DNA from: Chryseobacterium gallinarum
Lineage (GTDB): Bacteria; Bacteroidota; Bacteroidia; Flavobacteriales; Weeksellaceae
Assembly (NCBI RefSeq): GCF_001021975.1
Contig: NZ_CP009928.1
Span: 3,476,001-3,540,000 of the forward strand
Reading direction: 5' to 3'
DNA: 64,000 nucleotides
The notes under the pieces: generated by a model
What the model saw: only the letters and a program-made list of their open reading frames with translations
Databases searched by the model: none
What the model was told of the DNA's origin: nothing
Shown: positions 54,317 through 63,570 of the stretch, in pieces
Numbering within the stretch: the stretch's first letter is position 1
Layout: each line of letters begins with the position of its first letter
Position numbers and translations under genes: made by a program

Positions 54317-55745
54317 GAGGTTCCTTTTGAAAGGGTTGTCAAGCAAGTGTTGGGAGAACGTGACACCAGCAGAAATCCGCTTTTCCAGGTAGTATTTGTA
54401 TTGCAGAATGCTCCGGATGCAGAAATGAATACCCTTGATGAAGTCAGCCTTGAAAAAATGAACTACCAGTATCGTACCAGCCAGTTTGACCTTCATTTTT
54501 CGGTACATGAAACCCCGGATGGCTTGTTGGCTAACGTTGCTTACTGTAATGACCTTTTCAACTCTTCAACAATAGAACGTTTGCTGGGACATTTTGAACG
54601 GCTTTTAGAATCAGTGGTATCAATGCCCGATGTAGCGATTGGGAAAATGCCGATGCTAAGTGCCCGGGAAACCGATCAGTTATTATATTCCTTCAGTGGT
54701 ATTCCGGCGAGTTATCCTGGTGATCAGACCATCGTGAGTTTGTTTACCGGCCAGGCACTGCGTACCCCGGACCATATTGCCGTTAGCTTCGAGGGAGAGC
54801 ACCTGAGTTACCGTATGCTTGATGAGCAATCCACCGGGCTTGCGAATCGGCTGAAGCTTGCCGGGGTGGGAAAAGGCAGTCTTGTTCCCATCTGTACCGG
54901 TCATTGCCTGGAAATGATGGTAGGGATTTTAGCAGTCCTGAAAGCAGGTGGGGTATATGTACCTGTAGATCCTGAATACCCTGAAGACCGTATCCGCTTT
55001 ATCCTGTCTGATACCCGTGCTGAAGTTGTACTGGTGCTGGAAAATACATTAAAAGCTGTACAGGATGTGTATGAATCCCTTTTCATATGCCTTGACGGAG
55101 AATGGTTCATGGAAGAGGAGCCTGTTGAGCTGCCTGTTTGTGAGCCAGATCAGCCCGCTTATATCATTTATACTTCGGGATCCACGGGACAGCCTAAAGG
55201 GGTGGTTATTCCCCACCGTAATGTGGTGCGTTTGTTTATGACTTCTGAGCCATTGTATGATTTTAATGAGAATGATGTCTGGACGATGTTCCATTCTTAT
55301 TCTTTTGACTTTTCCGTCTGGGAAATGTATGGTGCCCTTTTCTATGGTGGAAGGCTGGTGATTGTTCCGCGTGTGATGGCCCGGGATACGATGGCATTTA
55401 CAAGGCTTTTGGAAGAAGAGGGAGTTACCGTCCTGAACCAGACCCCTTCAGCTTTTTATGTTTTGCAGGAATCTGTTTTGTTGAATCCTGTTTCGCTGCA
55501 GGTTCGCTATGTTATTTTCGGAGGGGAAGCTTTACATCCGGTCCGGTTAAAAGGCTGGCACAGGCTGTTCCCATCCTGCAAATTAATTAATATGTATGGG
55601 ATTACGGAGACTACGGTACATGTTACCTACCAGGAAATTACCGAAAAGGAGATGAATGGCAGCGGCAGTGTGATTGGTAAACCTATTCCTACATTGCGTG
55701 CTTATATCCTGGATAAGAACCTGCAGCCTGTTCCTGTAGGGGTAC
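49440..55745 (+). repeat. Tandem duplication of an NRPS module, period 3,159 bp
   Basis: Equivalent landmarks lie exactly 3,159 bp apart: T Ser codons 50033 and 53192, C His codons 50594 and 53753, A-domain TSG codons 52013 and 55172. Copy 1 is about 49440-52590 and copy 2 about 52599-55745. The boundaries fall inside A domains, so the repeat unit is A C-terminal part-T-C-A N-terminal part. Similarity is near-complete except for a few sharply bounded patches. Confidence 0.9.
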
Positions 55746-58700
55746 CCGGAGAATTATGTATTGCAGGAGAAGGATTGGCTACGGGTTACTTAAACAGAAC
55801 AGAGCTTACAGCAGAACGGTTTATCAGGAATCCGTTCAGTGAAAACGATCAGGAAAAATTATACAAAGCCGGTGATTGGGGCAAATGGTTAGAAGATGGA
55901 AGCATCGAATACCTGGGACGTATAGATCATCAGGTGAAAATACGGGGTTATCGCATTGAGCTTGGAGAGATAGAGTATGCTGTAAACAAATTACCAGAGG
56001 TAATGGAAAGCTGTGTGGTGGTAAAGAACTCGGAAGATCAGACAGATAAAAAGCTGGTTTGCTATTATGTCCCTGAAGTAAATGTAGTGAAACAGTTGGA
56101 GAAGTCCCTTCATCAGGATCAGGTGAATAACTGGCAGGTGCTCTATGAAGATACCTATGGTAAAATGGATGCTGCTGATGAAACAATAGAATTTGATATT
56201 ACCGGCTGGAATGATTCTTTCACCGGAGAAGCTATTCCTGAACCCGAAATGAAGGAATGGCTTAATGATATCTGCCGGGTTATTCTTTCACAGCAGCCAC
56301 AACATGTGCTTGAGATAGGATGCGGAACAGGGATGATTTATTATCAGCTGGCCCCTCATATCAGGCAATATACAGGAGTAGATCTCTCGCACCATTCAGT
56401 AGAGCAGATACGCCGTCACATTAAAAATCACCCGGATGATTTCCCTGCCACACATCTGCGGGCCTGTGCGGCACATGAAGTAAGACCCGACGAAATGGAA
56501 CATACCGATACCATTATCCTTAATTCAGTCATACAGTACTTTCCGGGAGAAGATTATCTTACTGAGATTATTGCAGCAAATATTACCCGCCTGGATGGTT
56601 ATGGACGTATTATTCTCGGAGATGTAAGAGATAATCGTCTTTTATATGATTTTAAATCCCGGTTATGTCTGGATAAGATACAGGAACATGCAGAAATTAA
56701 TGAGTTCCGCTGGCTGGTAGATCAGGAGATGATGAAAGAGGAAGAACTATGTTTTGCTCCTGATTATTTTTATCAGCTGAAAAACAAGTTTCCTGAAATC
56801 ACCCATGTAGATATATGCTGGAAAACAGGAGAGGCAATCAATGAGCTTACCCTTTACCGTTTTACCGTTATCCTTCATATAGGAATAAATAAAAAACTGC
56901 TACAACCGGAATGGACGGATTGGAGTACCATCAGAACTGATCCTGAAAAATGCCTGGCTGATGATCTTCCGGTAGTGGCAATACGTGATATGCCAAACTA
57001 CAGACTATGGAAAGAACAGCAGTTAGCCGCCAGGCTTGCCGATAAAACAACAATGAATGTACGTGACCTGCTGTATGCTATTGAACAGCCTTCTCATGAA
57101 ACTGAAACGATATCAGCCTTGCTGAAGAAAGCAGCTGAGCGAGGATATCATATACGCATGATGCCTGCTACAAATGCTATGCATATTAATCTATTGCTTG
57201 AGAAAAATCCGGTAGCTGACTTTATAGAAACGCCTTATGAAGCGACTTCCTATATGACGTATAGCAATATTCCTCTTTTTCCGGATATCATGATTATCAT
57301 GCAAAAGAATCTTAGGGAAGCATTGGCCAAAGCTATTCCTGACTATATGATTCCTGCAGATATGATAGCCTTACAGCATATGCCTGTCACGTCCAACGGG
57401 AAAACAGATCGGGGGGTTCTCTCCCGGATTGAGGATCAGCAGAGAAAACGGAGTGCCGGATATGAAATTCCGTCCAGCCCGATGGAGATCCTGCTTGCGG
57501 ACATCTGGCAGGAATTATTAGGAATAGAACGTGTGGGAGCACTAGATAACTTCTTTGAGATCGGAGGAGATTCTATCCGTGTTGTAAAAGTAGCGGCACG
57601 CATTAAAAACAGAACCGGGGCAGAAGTGAGTGTAGCCGATATTTATGGGGCCCGTACCGTTCGTGATTTAGCAGCCTTATTGGAAAACGCGGATCAAGAC
57701 AATAAGAATGAAGTTGTTGCAGAAATAACCCGGGAACTGTTTGAGCTGGAACAAAAATATTCGTCTTTGCCGGATTATGAAGGGGAGTTAGAATCTGTTT
57801 ATCCTATGAGCAGTATTCAGAGTGGTATGATTTACGATTCATTGCGCAATCCGGACGCTGCCATTTATCATGATCAGTTTCTGTATCCTGTAAAAAAACA
57901 ATTGAATAAAGAACTTTTTGAACAGGCTTTAAAGCTGATGGCGGATAAACATGAGATATTAAGGACTGTTTTTTATCCGGGGCTTCACGATACCGGGTTA
58001 CAGGCAGTGTCCCGCACGATATCAGTAACCGTAGACGAACTGGATATGTCTGATGAGGATATGCATGCAGTACAGCAATATCTGGAAAGCTATCTGGCAA
58101 AAGAACGCTTACTCTCTTTCGATATCCAGAGAGGTCCTTTATGGCGAGCTGCTCTTTTACATTGGAAGGAAGGTACTGTCTTCATTCTGCAGTTTCATCA
58201 TGCTATCCTGGATGGCTGGAGTGTGGCAGCTTTTAATACGGAGCTTTTTAACCTTTATTTACAATTGGAAAAGAATCCTGTTTGCGAGCCGTTATCACGC
58301 TTAAATGGTCATTATCGTGATTTTGTGAAAGAAGAAATGAGCAGAAAAAAGCAGGCATTGGATCATGCTTTCTGGTTAAAAGAAATGGAAGACCATCACC
58401 GCCTTGATATTTTTACCCAGGAAGAGCATCATGAAAATATTGTGGAGGGATATGATATCCGGGTATTAAATGACCTTAAAGTTCTGACGAAAAATCATGG
58501 GCTCTCCCTGAAGGGGGTATTTCTTGGGGCTGCCCTGTATGCGTTGAGTATGTTCAGCTACAGGCGTAAAATTACCATTGGCCTGGTGACCAATAACCGT
58601 CCTATAGTGGAAGATGGTGATAAATTGCTTGGATGTTTTCTCAATACTATTCCGTTTGTCTTTGAGATGCCTGGACCAGATCTATCCTGGATAGACTATT

Positions 58701-61700
58701 TCAGAAGGGTAGAAGATAAGTTAAAAGAGCTGGAAATCCATGACCGTACACCACTTGCCGAAATTGCACGGATCAACGGTGAGTCTTCACCTCATGAAAA
58801 TCCTTTTTTTGATGTTATTTTTAATTTTATCAATTTCCATATTTATGACGAGCTTGAGAAAGATTTTGTGAATATAGGGCTAGGAAAAGAAACGCTTACG
58901 GGAAGTAGCTTCGGAGTGGCCAATACTTTTCTTGATTTTTCCGTAAGCCTTACAGGGAATGATCTGAAAACCATTGTCTCACTTACCAGGACGCTCCAAA
59001 GCGGCAAAACCCCTCAACACCTCAAATCTTATTTCGATCATGTCTTGGATTGTTTCTGTTACCATGCCGAAGAAACAATAGGTAAACAATGGGTATTGCC
59101 TGCAGATGAACAGGAATATCTCATTAAAAACCTTAACAATACGACGAAGGATTTCTCACAAGATGCCACACTTTCTTCTGCCTTCGACAAGGTAGCAATA
59201 GATTTTGCTGATAAGGTTGCATTGATTACCCCTGAAAAAGAGTACACTTACCAGACATTGCAGGAATGGGTGGACAAGCTGGTAGCCTTACTTATTAATA
59301 GCGGTGTTACTCCCGGAATGTATGTCCCATTGATTGCGGACCGCACTGCAAATACAGTGGCAAGCATATTGGCGATTATGAAAGCCGGGGCAGCCTACGT
59401 CCCGATCGATCCTAAAACTCCTCAGAACAGGATGGCCATGATATTGGATGATACGAAAGCCGGCCTTGTTTTAGGACATCATCAGCCTGTGTTTGAACTT
59501 CCTTCCGGCGTTACATTTATTTCTACAACGGAACTTCCTGATCTGTTAACCGATGTAGAGCTTCCGGAGTTGACCTCCTTATCCTCTGCCTATGTAATTT
59601 ATACTTCAGGCTCTACCGGGATGCCTAAGGGAGTACCGGTAAAACATAGATCTGTCATAAATCTGATAGAAGATTCCGGTTCGCATTTTGGTTTTACGGC
59701 GGATGAACGTTTACTCCAATTTGCAAGCTTTACTTTCGATGCATCAGTAGAAGGAATGTTCCTGTCCTTATTGAATGGCTCCACACTTGTATTACCGGGC
59801 AGTGAAGATTTATATGATCCTGATCTTTTCTGTCAGTTTGTAACCACACAACAGATTACTCATCTCGATCTTACGCCAGGTTTTTTACAAAGTCTCGGGC
59901 CTGTAAAACCAGCTCCTGCACTTAAGCGCATTGTTGTAGGAGGGGAAGAATGCCCGCCGGAGCTTGCCGTATACTGGTCTCAACATGTAGATTTTTATAA
60001 TGCCTACGGGCCTACGGAAACCACAGTAACGGCTACCCGGTATAAATACGCAGGTACAGCCTTAAGGAAAATACCAATAGGCAGGCCAATACAGAATGTA
60101 GCTGTATATATATTGGATGAGATGCAGCAATTATTACCGGCAGGTGTAGCCGGAGAAATCTGCATCAGCGGAGCAGGCGTAGCCGATGGCTACCTGCATC
60201 GTCCGGAACAAACGGCTCAAAGGTTTATACGCAATATTTTTGATGACGGTCCGGATGCCGTTTTGTACCGGACCGGAGATATAGGAAAATGGCTTCCGGA
60301 TGGTACTCTGGAATATCAGCACAGAGCTGACGACCAGGTAAAAATACGTGGCTATCGTATAGAACCGGGCGAGGTAGAAGCTGTATTATTAAAACATCCT
60401 GGTATTAAACAGGCTGCTGTAGTGGTGCAGGCAGATATACATCATGATAAACGGCTTGTAGCGTATGTATCACGATCTGTTGACGAACTGTCCACAGAAC
60501 ATATTATTTCTTACCTGCATGAACAGCTTCCTTACTATATGATCCCATCCTATATCAAGGTATTGCCGCAAATTCCGCTTACCGTTACAGGAAAGATAGA
60601 CCGGAATGCTCTCAGCATTAATTCCTCAGTACAATCTGAAAGCCGCCAACTCATTCTTCCGGCTAATCCAATGGAAGATATGCTGGCAGAAATATGGCAG
60701 GATTTATTAGGTATAGATGAAATCAGTACAGATGATGACTTTTTTGAATTAGGCGGGCATTCGCTCACTACGTTACAACTGCTTGGCCGTATACGGGAAG
60801 CAGGACATGAAATACAATTACGTGAAATACTTTCCCGGACAACTATAGCCAAACAGGCTATTTTCCTGATGAACCGTCAACAACCCCATGGAGCCTCTCA
60901 TTCACAGCATAGGCATATCCGGTTGCTAAATAACAGCCATCATCCCCAGAAAATATTTTTATTGCCGGGTTCAAATGGTAATTGTGACGGGTATGATGAA
61001 TTGGCAGATGCTCTTTCCTCATCAGCGAAAGTATTTGGTATTCAGATGATGGGTGTATTGGAAGGGGAAAAACCATTACACAGCATGAAAGAAATTGCCA
61101 AACTACAGCTGGACTGGATCCGGGAAATACAGCCTGCTGGTCCGTATCAGTTTATGGCGCATTCCTTTGGCGGGCATGTAATGTTTGAAATGATTCAACA
61201 ATTGGAACAAGCCGGTGAGAAAGTAGAAATGGCTTCCATACTGGATATGTCCACTACCTTACCGCATATGTTTTCTGATGCGGATGCCGTACTGGATTTT
61301 GTGATCGGTTCACTTGTTAAATACGGAATATTAAAAGATTCTGCGCCGGAATGGAAGGGAAATCTGCATTCTGAATTGACAGCATTAATGTCTCAGAAGA
61401 AGATTCCGGATATCAGCGGATTGCTGAAAGATAAACTCAAAACATCTGCTGAAGACACCGGGCTTATTCTTCGTATTATTGATTTGAATATCAGTAATAT
61501 GATGCTTGATTATACCATTTCGGGTAAAGTGAATGCCCCTCTTATTGTGATAAAAGCAACGGAGAATCCGGTTTCTCACGACCTTCCTGCATTTGGATGG
61601 GAACATCACAGTACATCGGTACAGGCAGCAGACGTTTCCGGAGGGCATTTTACAATGCTTTATAAAGATTCAGCAATAGAAATAGCAGGTTTATTACAGC

Positions 61701-61729
61701 AATTCATGGTTGAAATGATTGAACAGTAA
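54347..61729 (+). CDS. Non-ribosomal peptide synthetase, second part (C end-A-MT-T, C-A-T-TE)
   Basis: In the same frame as the first part after the TAG, the frame is open from 54317; GTG 54347 is the earliest start-like codon. It holds the tail of C3, then A3 (TSGSTG near 276) with the same threonine code as A2. An N-methyltransferase is inserted between A8 and A10 (VLEIGCGTG near 655). T3 uses Ser1076 (GGDS), C4 has HHAILDG at 1284, and A4 (TSGSTG near 1753) has pocket D-A-E-D-V-G-A-V-T. T4 uses Ser2139, and a thioesterase follows with Ser2273 (AHSFGG) and a His in GGHFTM. Read through, the whole synthetase would be 4,887 residues. No MbtH or exporter gene is in the window. Confidence 0.92.
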   Translation: MLGERDTSRNPLFQVVFVLQNAPDAEMNTLDEVSLEKMNYQYRTSQFDLHFSVHETPDGLLANVAYCNDLFNSSTIERLLGHFERLLESVVSMPDVAIGKMPMLSARETDQLLYSFSGIPASYPGDQTIVSLFTGQALRTPDHIAVSFEGEHLSYRMLDEQSTGLANRLKLAGVGKGSLVPICTGHCLEMMVGILAVLKAGGVYVPVDPEYPEDRIRFILSDTRAEVVLVLENTLKAVQDVYESLFICLDGEWFMEEEPVELPVCEPDQPAYIIYTSGSTGQPKGVVIPHRNVVRLFMTSEPLYDFNENDVWTMFHSYSFDFSVWEMYGALFYGGRLVIVPRVMARDTMAFTRLLEEEGVTVLNQTPSAFYVLQESVLLNPVSLQVRYVIFGGEALHPVRLKGWHRLFPSCKLINMYGITETTVHVTYQEITEKEMNGSGSVIGKPIPTLRAYILDKNLQPVPVGVPGELCIAGEGLATGYLNRTELTAERFIRNPFSENDQEKLYKAGDWGKWLEDGSIEYLGRIDHQVKIRGYRIELGEIEYAVNKLPEVMESCVVVKNSEDQTDKKLVCYYVPEVNVVKQLEKSLHQDQVNNWQVLYEDTYGKMDAADETIEFDITGWNDSFTGEAIPEPEMKEWLNDICRVILSQQPQHVLEIGCGTGMIYYQLAPHIRQYTGVDLSHHSVEQIRRHIKNHPDDFPATHLRACAAHEVRPDEMEHTDTIILNSVIQYFPGEDYLTEIIAANITRLDGYGRIILGDVRDNRLLYDFKSRLCLDKIQEHAEINEFRWLVDQEMMKEEELCFAPDYFYQLKNKFPEITHVDICWKTGEAINELTLYRFTVILHIGINKKLLQPEWTDWSTIRTDPEKCLADDLPVVAIRDMPNYRLWKEQQLAARLADKTTMNVRDLLYAIEQPSHETETISALLKKAAERGYHIRMMPATNAMHINLLLEKNPVADFIETPYEATSYMTYSNIPLFPDIMIIMQKNLREALAKAIPDYMIPADMIALQHMPVTSNGKTDRGVLSRIEDQQRKRSAGYEIPSSPMEILLADIWQELLGIERVGALDNFFEIGGDSIRVVKVAARIKNRTGAEVSVADIYGARTVRDLAALLENADQDNKNEVVAEITRELFELEQKYSSLPDYEGELESVYPMSSIQSGMIYDSLRNPDAAIYHDQFLYPVKKQLNKELFEQALKLMADKHEILRTVFYPGLHDTGLQAVSRTISVTVDELDMSDEDMHAVQQYLESYLAKERLLSFDIQRGPLWRAALLHWKEGTVFILQFHHAILDGWSVAAFNTELFNLYLQLEKNPVCEPLSRLNGHYRDFVKEEMSRKKQALDHAFWLKEMEDHHRLDIFTQEEHHENIVEGYDIRVLNDLKVLTKNHGLSLKGVFLGAALYALSMFSYRRKITIGLVTNNRPIVEDGDKLLGCFLNTIPFVFEMPGPDLSWIDYFRRVEDKLKELEIHDRTPLAEIARINGESSPHENPFFDVIFNFINFHIYDELEKDFVNIGLGKETLTGSSFGVANTFLDFSVSLTGNDLKTIVSLTRTLQSGKTPQHLKSYFDHVLDCFCYHAEETIGKQWVLPADEQEYLIKNLNNTTKDFSQDATLSSAFDKVAIDFADKVALITPEKEYTYQTLQEWVDKLVALLINSGVTPGMYVPLIADRTANTVASILAIMKAGAAYVPIDPKTPQNRMAMILDDTKAGLVLGHHQPVFELPSGVTFISTTELPDLLTDVELPELTSLSSAYVIYTSGSTGMPKGVPVKHRSVINLIEDSGSHFGFTADERLLQFASFTFDASVEGMFLSLLNGSTLVLPGSEDLYDPDLFCQFVTTQQITHLDLTPGFLQSLGPVKPAPALKRIVVGGEECPPELAVYWSQHVDFYNAYGPTETTVTATRYKYAGTALRKIPIGRPIQNVAVYILDEMQQLLPAGVAGEICISGAGVADGYLHRPEQTAQRFIRNIFDDGPDAVLYRTGDIGKWLPDGTLEYQHRADDQVKIRGYRIEPGEVEAVLLKHPGIKQAAVVVQADIHHDKRLVAYVSRSVDELSTEHIISYLHEQLPYYMIPSYIKVLPQIPLTVTGKIDRNALSINSSVQSESRQLILPANPMEDMLAEIWQDLLGIDEISTDDDFFELGGHSLTTLQLLGRIREAGHEIQLREILSRTTIAKQAIFLMNRQQPHGASHSQHRHIRLLNNSHHPQKIFLLPGSNGNCDGYDELADALSSSAKVFGIQMMGVLEGEKPLHSMKEIAKLQLDWIREIQPAGPYQFMAHSFGGHVMFEMIQQLEQAGEKVEMASILDMSTTLPHMFSDADAVLDFVIGSLVKYGILKDSAPEWKGNLHSELTALMSQKKIPDISGLLKDKLKTSAEDTGLILRIIDLNISNMMLDYTISGKVNAPLIVIKATENPVSHDLPAFGWEHHSTSVQAADVSGGHFTMLYKDSAIEIAGLLQQFMVEMIEQ

Positions 61730-61780
61730 ACAAAAACTTTAATAACGTTTATTGAATACACCAGGAACTTTACAGGTGAA

Positions 61781-61827
61781 AAAGTGAGCATTCACTTTAC
61801 AAAGGGTCAGATAAAGCAGGCCCTTTG
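61781..61827 (+). terminator. Terminator-like stems after the NRPS
   Basis: AAAGTGA/TCACTTT (61781-61798) is followed by CAAAGGG/CCCTTTG (61800-61827), with TTTT a few bases later. The second stem has a 14-base loop. Moderate support for transcription end. Confidence 0.55.
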
Positions 61828-61964
61828 CTGTTTTCTGACTGTGAGATGACCGGTGCTTGTTGGATTAGAGTTTGAATCCACCTACAATCAGCTCTGGAAG
61901 CTTGCACCAATATTGAAATAAGGGTAAGAAATACAAAGAAATCCGTCGTGAACTAAAAAAATTA

Positions 61965-62001
61965 AGCCACGAATGCGAGATAGAATCGTACATTCGTGGC
62001 T
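61965..62001 (-). terminator. Terminator of the minus-strand MoxR-type gene
   Basis: AGCCACGAATG and CATTCGTGGCT form a perfect 11-bp stem with a 15-base loop. On the minus strand it is followed by a T-rich run (TTAATTTTTTT), 30 bp after the ATPase stop. Confidence 0.75.
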
Positions 62002-62031
62002 ATTTTGAAGTAATTTTTTTGATCAAACCTT

Positions 62032-63486
62032 TTAATTCCGTAAAAACTGGCCGATTCCTATAGAATCAAAGGTAAATGCAGACTGATTTTCGGATTTATC
62101 GATTTTATTGCTGATTGTTAATGCCCATAACACCAGTTCTTTACAAAAGTTTTGGTCTTCAGGGCTTAACTCTGCCGCATTTTCTTCAACAACTGTTGTC
62201 AGTGGGGTAACTTTATCAAGTTTGGCATAAAATTCTTTATCTGTATCATTATAATTGAGCTGAAGATGGTTTTTGTTAAACCATTTGATCAGATCGGTAT
62301 ACGGGGTTTTTATTCCTTCTTTTTCAAGTTTGGCAATACGGGGGAATAGGCTTTCAAACTGGGTCATAACGGCCTTGTCTATTAACATTTTAGCCACATA
62401 ATCTGCTCCTTCCTGTTCTCCTTCATATACAAGTTCAATTTTCCCGGTAATAGAAGGTATAATCGACATGAAATCAAGTAAACGGACCGTTGTTTTGGGA
62501 GCTCCTGATTCAATCAGGCGTAATTTGGCAGCAGCAACCAAGTTTTCCATCGCACTGATGGTAAGACGGGCACTTACGCCACTTTTGGCATCCACGTATT
62601 CACTGCTTCGTGCGGCAAAAGCAACTTCTTCCAACAGGTCTCTGGATAGGCCGGGAATTTGTATCTGTAATTTATCCTCGGCTGATACAGCGGCTTCCTG
62701 CTCTGTGATCTGACGGGCCAGAGCGATCGTCTGGGGATAGTGGGTGAAAATTTGGGACCCGATTCTGTCTTTCAAAGGGGTTACAATGCTTCCCCGGTTG
62801 GTATAATCTTCCGGATTGGCTGTAAAAATAAATTGAATGTCAAGAGGCATTCTCAGCTGAAACCCACGGATCTGAACATCTCCTTCCTGCAAAATATTAA
62901 ATAAGGAAACCTGAATCCTTGCCTGTAAATCGGGAAGTTCGTTGAGAACAAATATTGAACGGTTGGCACGGGGAATCATTCCATAATGTAAAACCCGCTC
63001 ATCGGAATAAGGAAGTTTCAAAGTAGCAGCTTTAATAGGATCAATGTCACCAATCAAATCCGCAACGTTTACATCGGGAGTCGCCAGCTTTTCAAAGAAA
63101 CGGTCTGAACGGTGTACCCAGGAAATGGGAGTCTCATCCCCAAGTTCTGCAATGAGATCTTTGGCATATTTCGATATAGGATGAAACGGGCTGTCATTGA
63201 TTTCGGATCCTTTTACAATAGGCATATATTCATCCAGGAGACTTACCATACTTCTTGCAATCCTGGTTTTTGCCTGTCCTCGTAAACCCAGCAGATTGAT
63301 ATGATGACCTGCAAGAATAGCCTTTTTCAACTGAGGAATTACAGTGTCTTCATAGCCCCATAATCCTTCAAACACCGGCTCTTTTGCCCTGATCCTGGCA
63401 ATTAAATTGGCCTGAATTTCTTCATGAATTGTTTTATCAATATAACCGGAATCTTTTAGTTCTTTAAATGTGATATCTTTTTTCAT
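62032..63486 (-). CDS. MoxR/ChlI-like AAA+ ATPase
   Basis: The 484-residue ATPase has a Walker A variant GLRGQAKT (67-74) and a Walker B with Asn-Glu (FVLNELP, N182-E183) in place of Asp-Glu. Sensor and arginine-finger blocks (FTANPEDYTNRGSIVTPLKDR) match magnesium-chelatase-I/MoxR proteins. A C-terminal helical extension of about 150 residues is present. Such ATPases act with VWA proteins to remodel or load metals into partners; the gene just upstream on this strand encodes one. Client unknown. Confidence 0.88.
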   Translation of the reverse strand: MKKDITFKELKDSGYIDKTIHEEIQANLIARIRAKEPVFEGLWGYEDTVIPQLKKAILAGHHINLLGLRGQAKTRIARSMVSLLDEYMPIVKGSEINDSPFHPISKYAKDLIAELGDETPISWVHRSDRFFEKLATPDVNVADLIGDIDPIKAATLKLPYSDERVLHYGMIPRANRSIFVLNELPDLQARIQVSLFNILQEGDVQIRGFQLRMPLDIQFIFTANPEDYTNRGSIVTPLKDRIGSQIFTHYPQTIALARQITEQEAAVSAEDKLQIQIPGLSRDLLEEVAFAARSSEYVDAKSGVSARLTISAMENLVAAAKLRLIESGAPKTTVRLLDFMSIIPSITGKIELVYEGEQEGADYVAKMLIDKAVMTQFESLFPRIAKLEKEGIKTPYTDLIKWFNKNHLQLNYNDTDKEFYAKLDKVTPLTTVVEENAAELSPEDQNFCKELVLWALTISNKIDKSENQSAFTFDSIGIGQFLRN

Positions 63487-63570
63487 TTTCTTTAAATACT
63501 AGTGATTAGCTTTACAGAAGTCTTTATCATAAAGCTATAATAATGTTTCTAATTTTGTTTTTACGGCTGA

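Noticed and set aside
54311..54349. AGGAGG next to the amber codon as a ribosome-binding site for the second NRPS ORF
   Set aside because: The sequence AGGAGG is also present in the intact sister module (CAGGAGG), so it reflects coding sequence. The nearest in-frame start-like codon (GTG 54347) is 26 bp away, and this phylum makes little use of such sites.
47066..61729. MbtH-like partner or exporter within the NRPS locus
   Set aside because: No small MbtH-type ORF or transporter gene was found on either side within the window.
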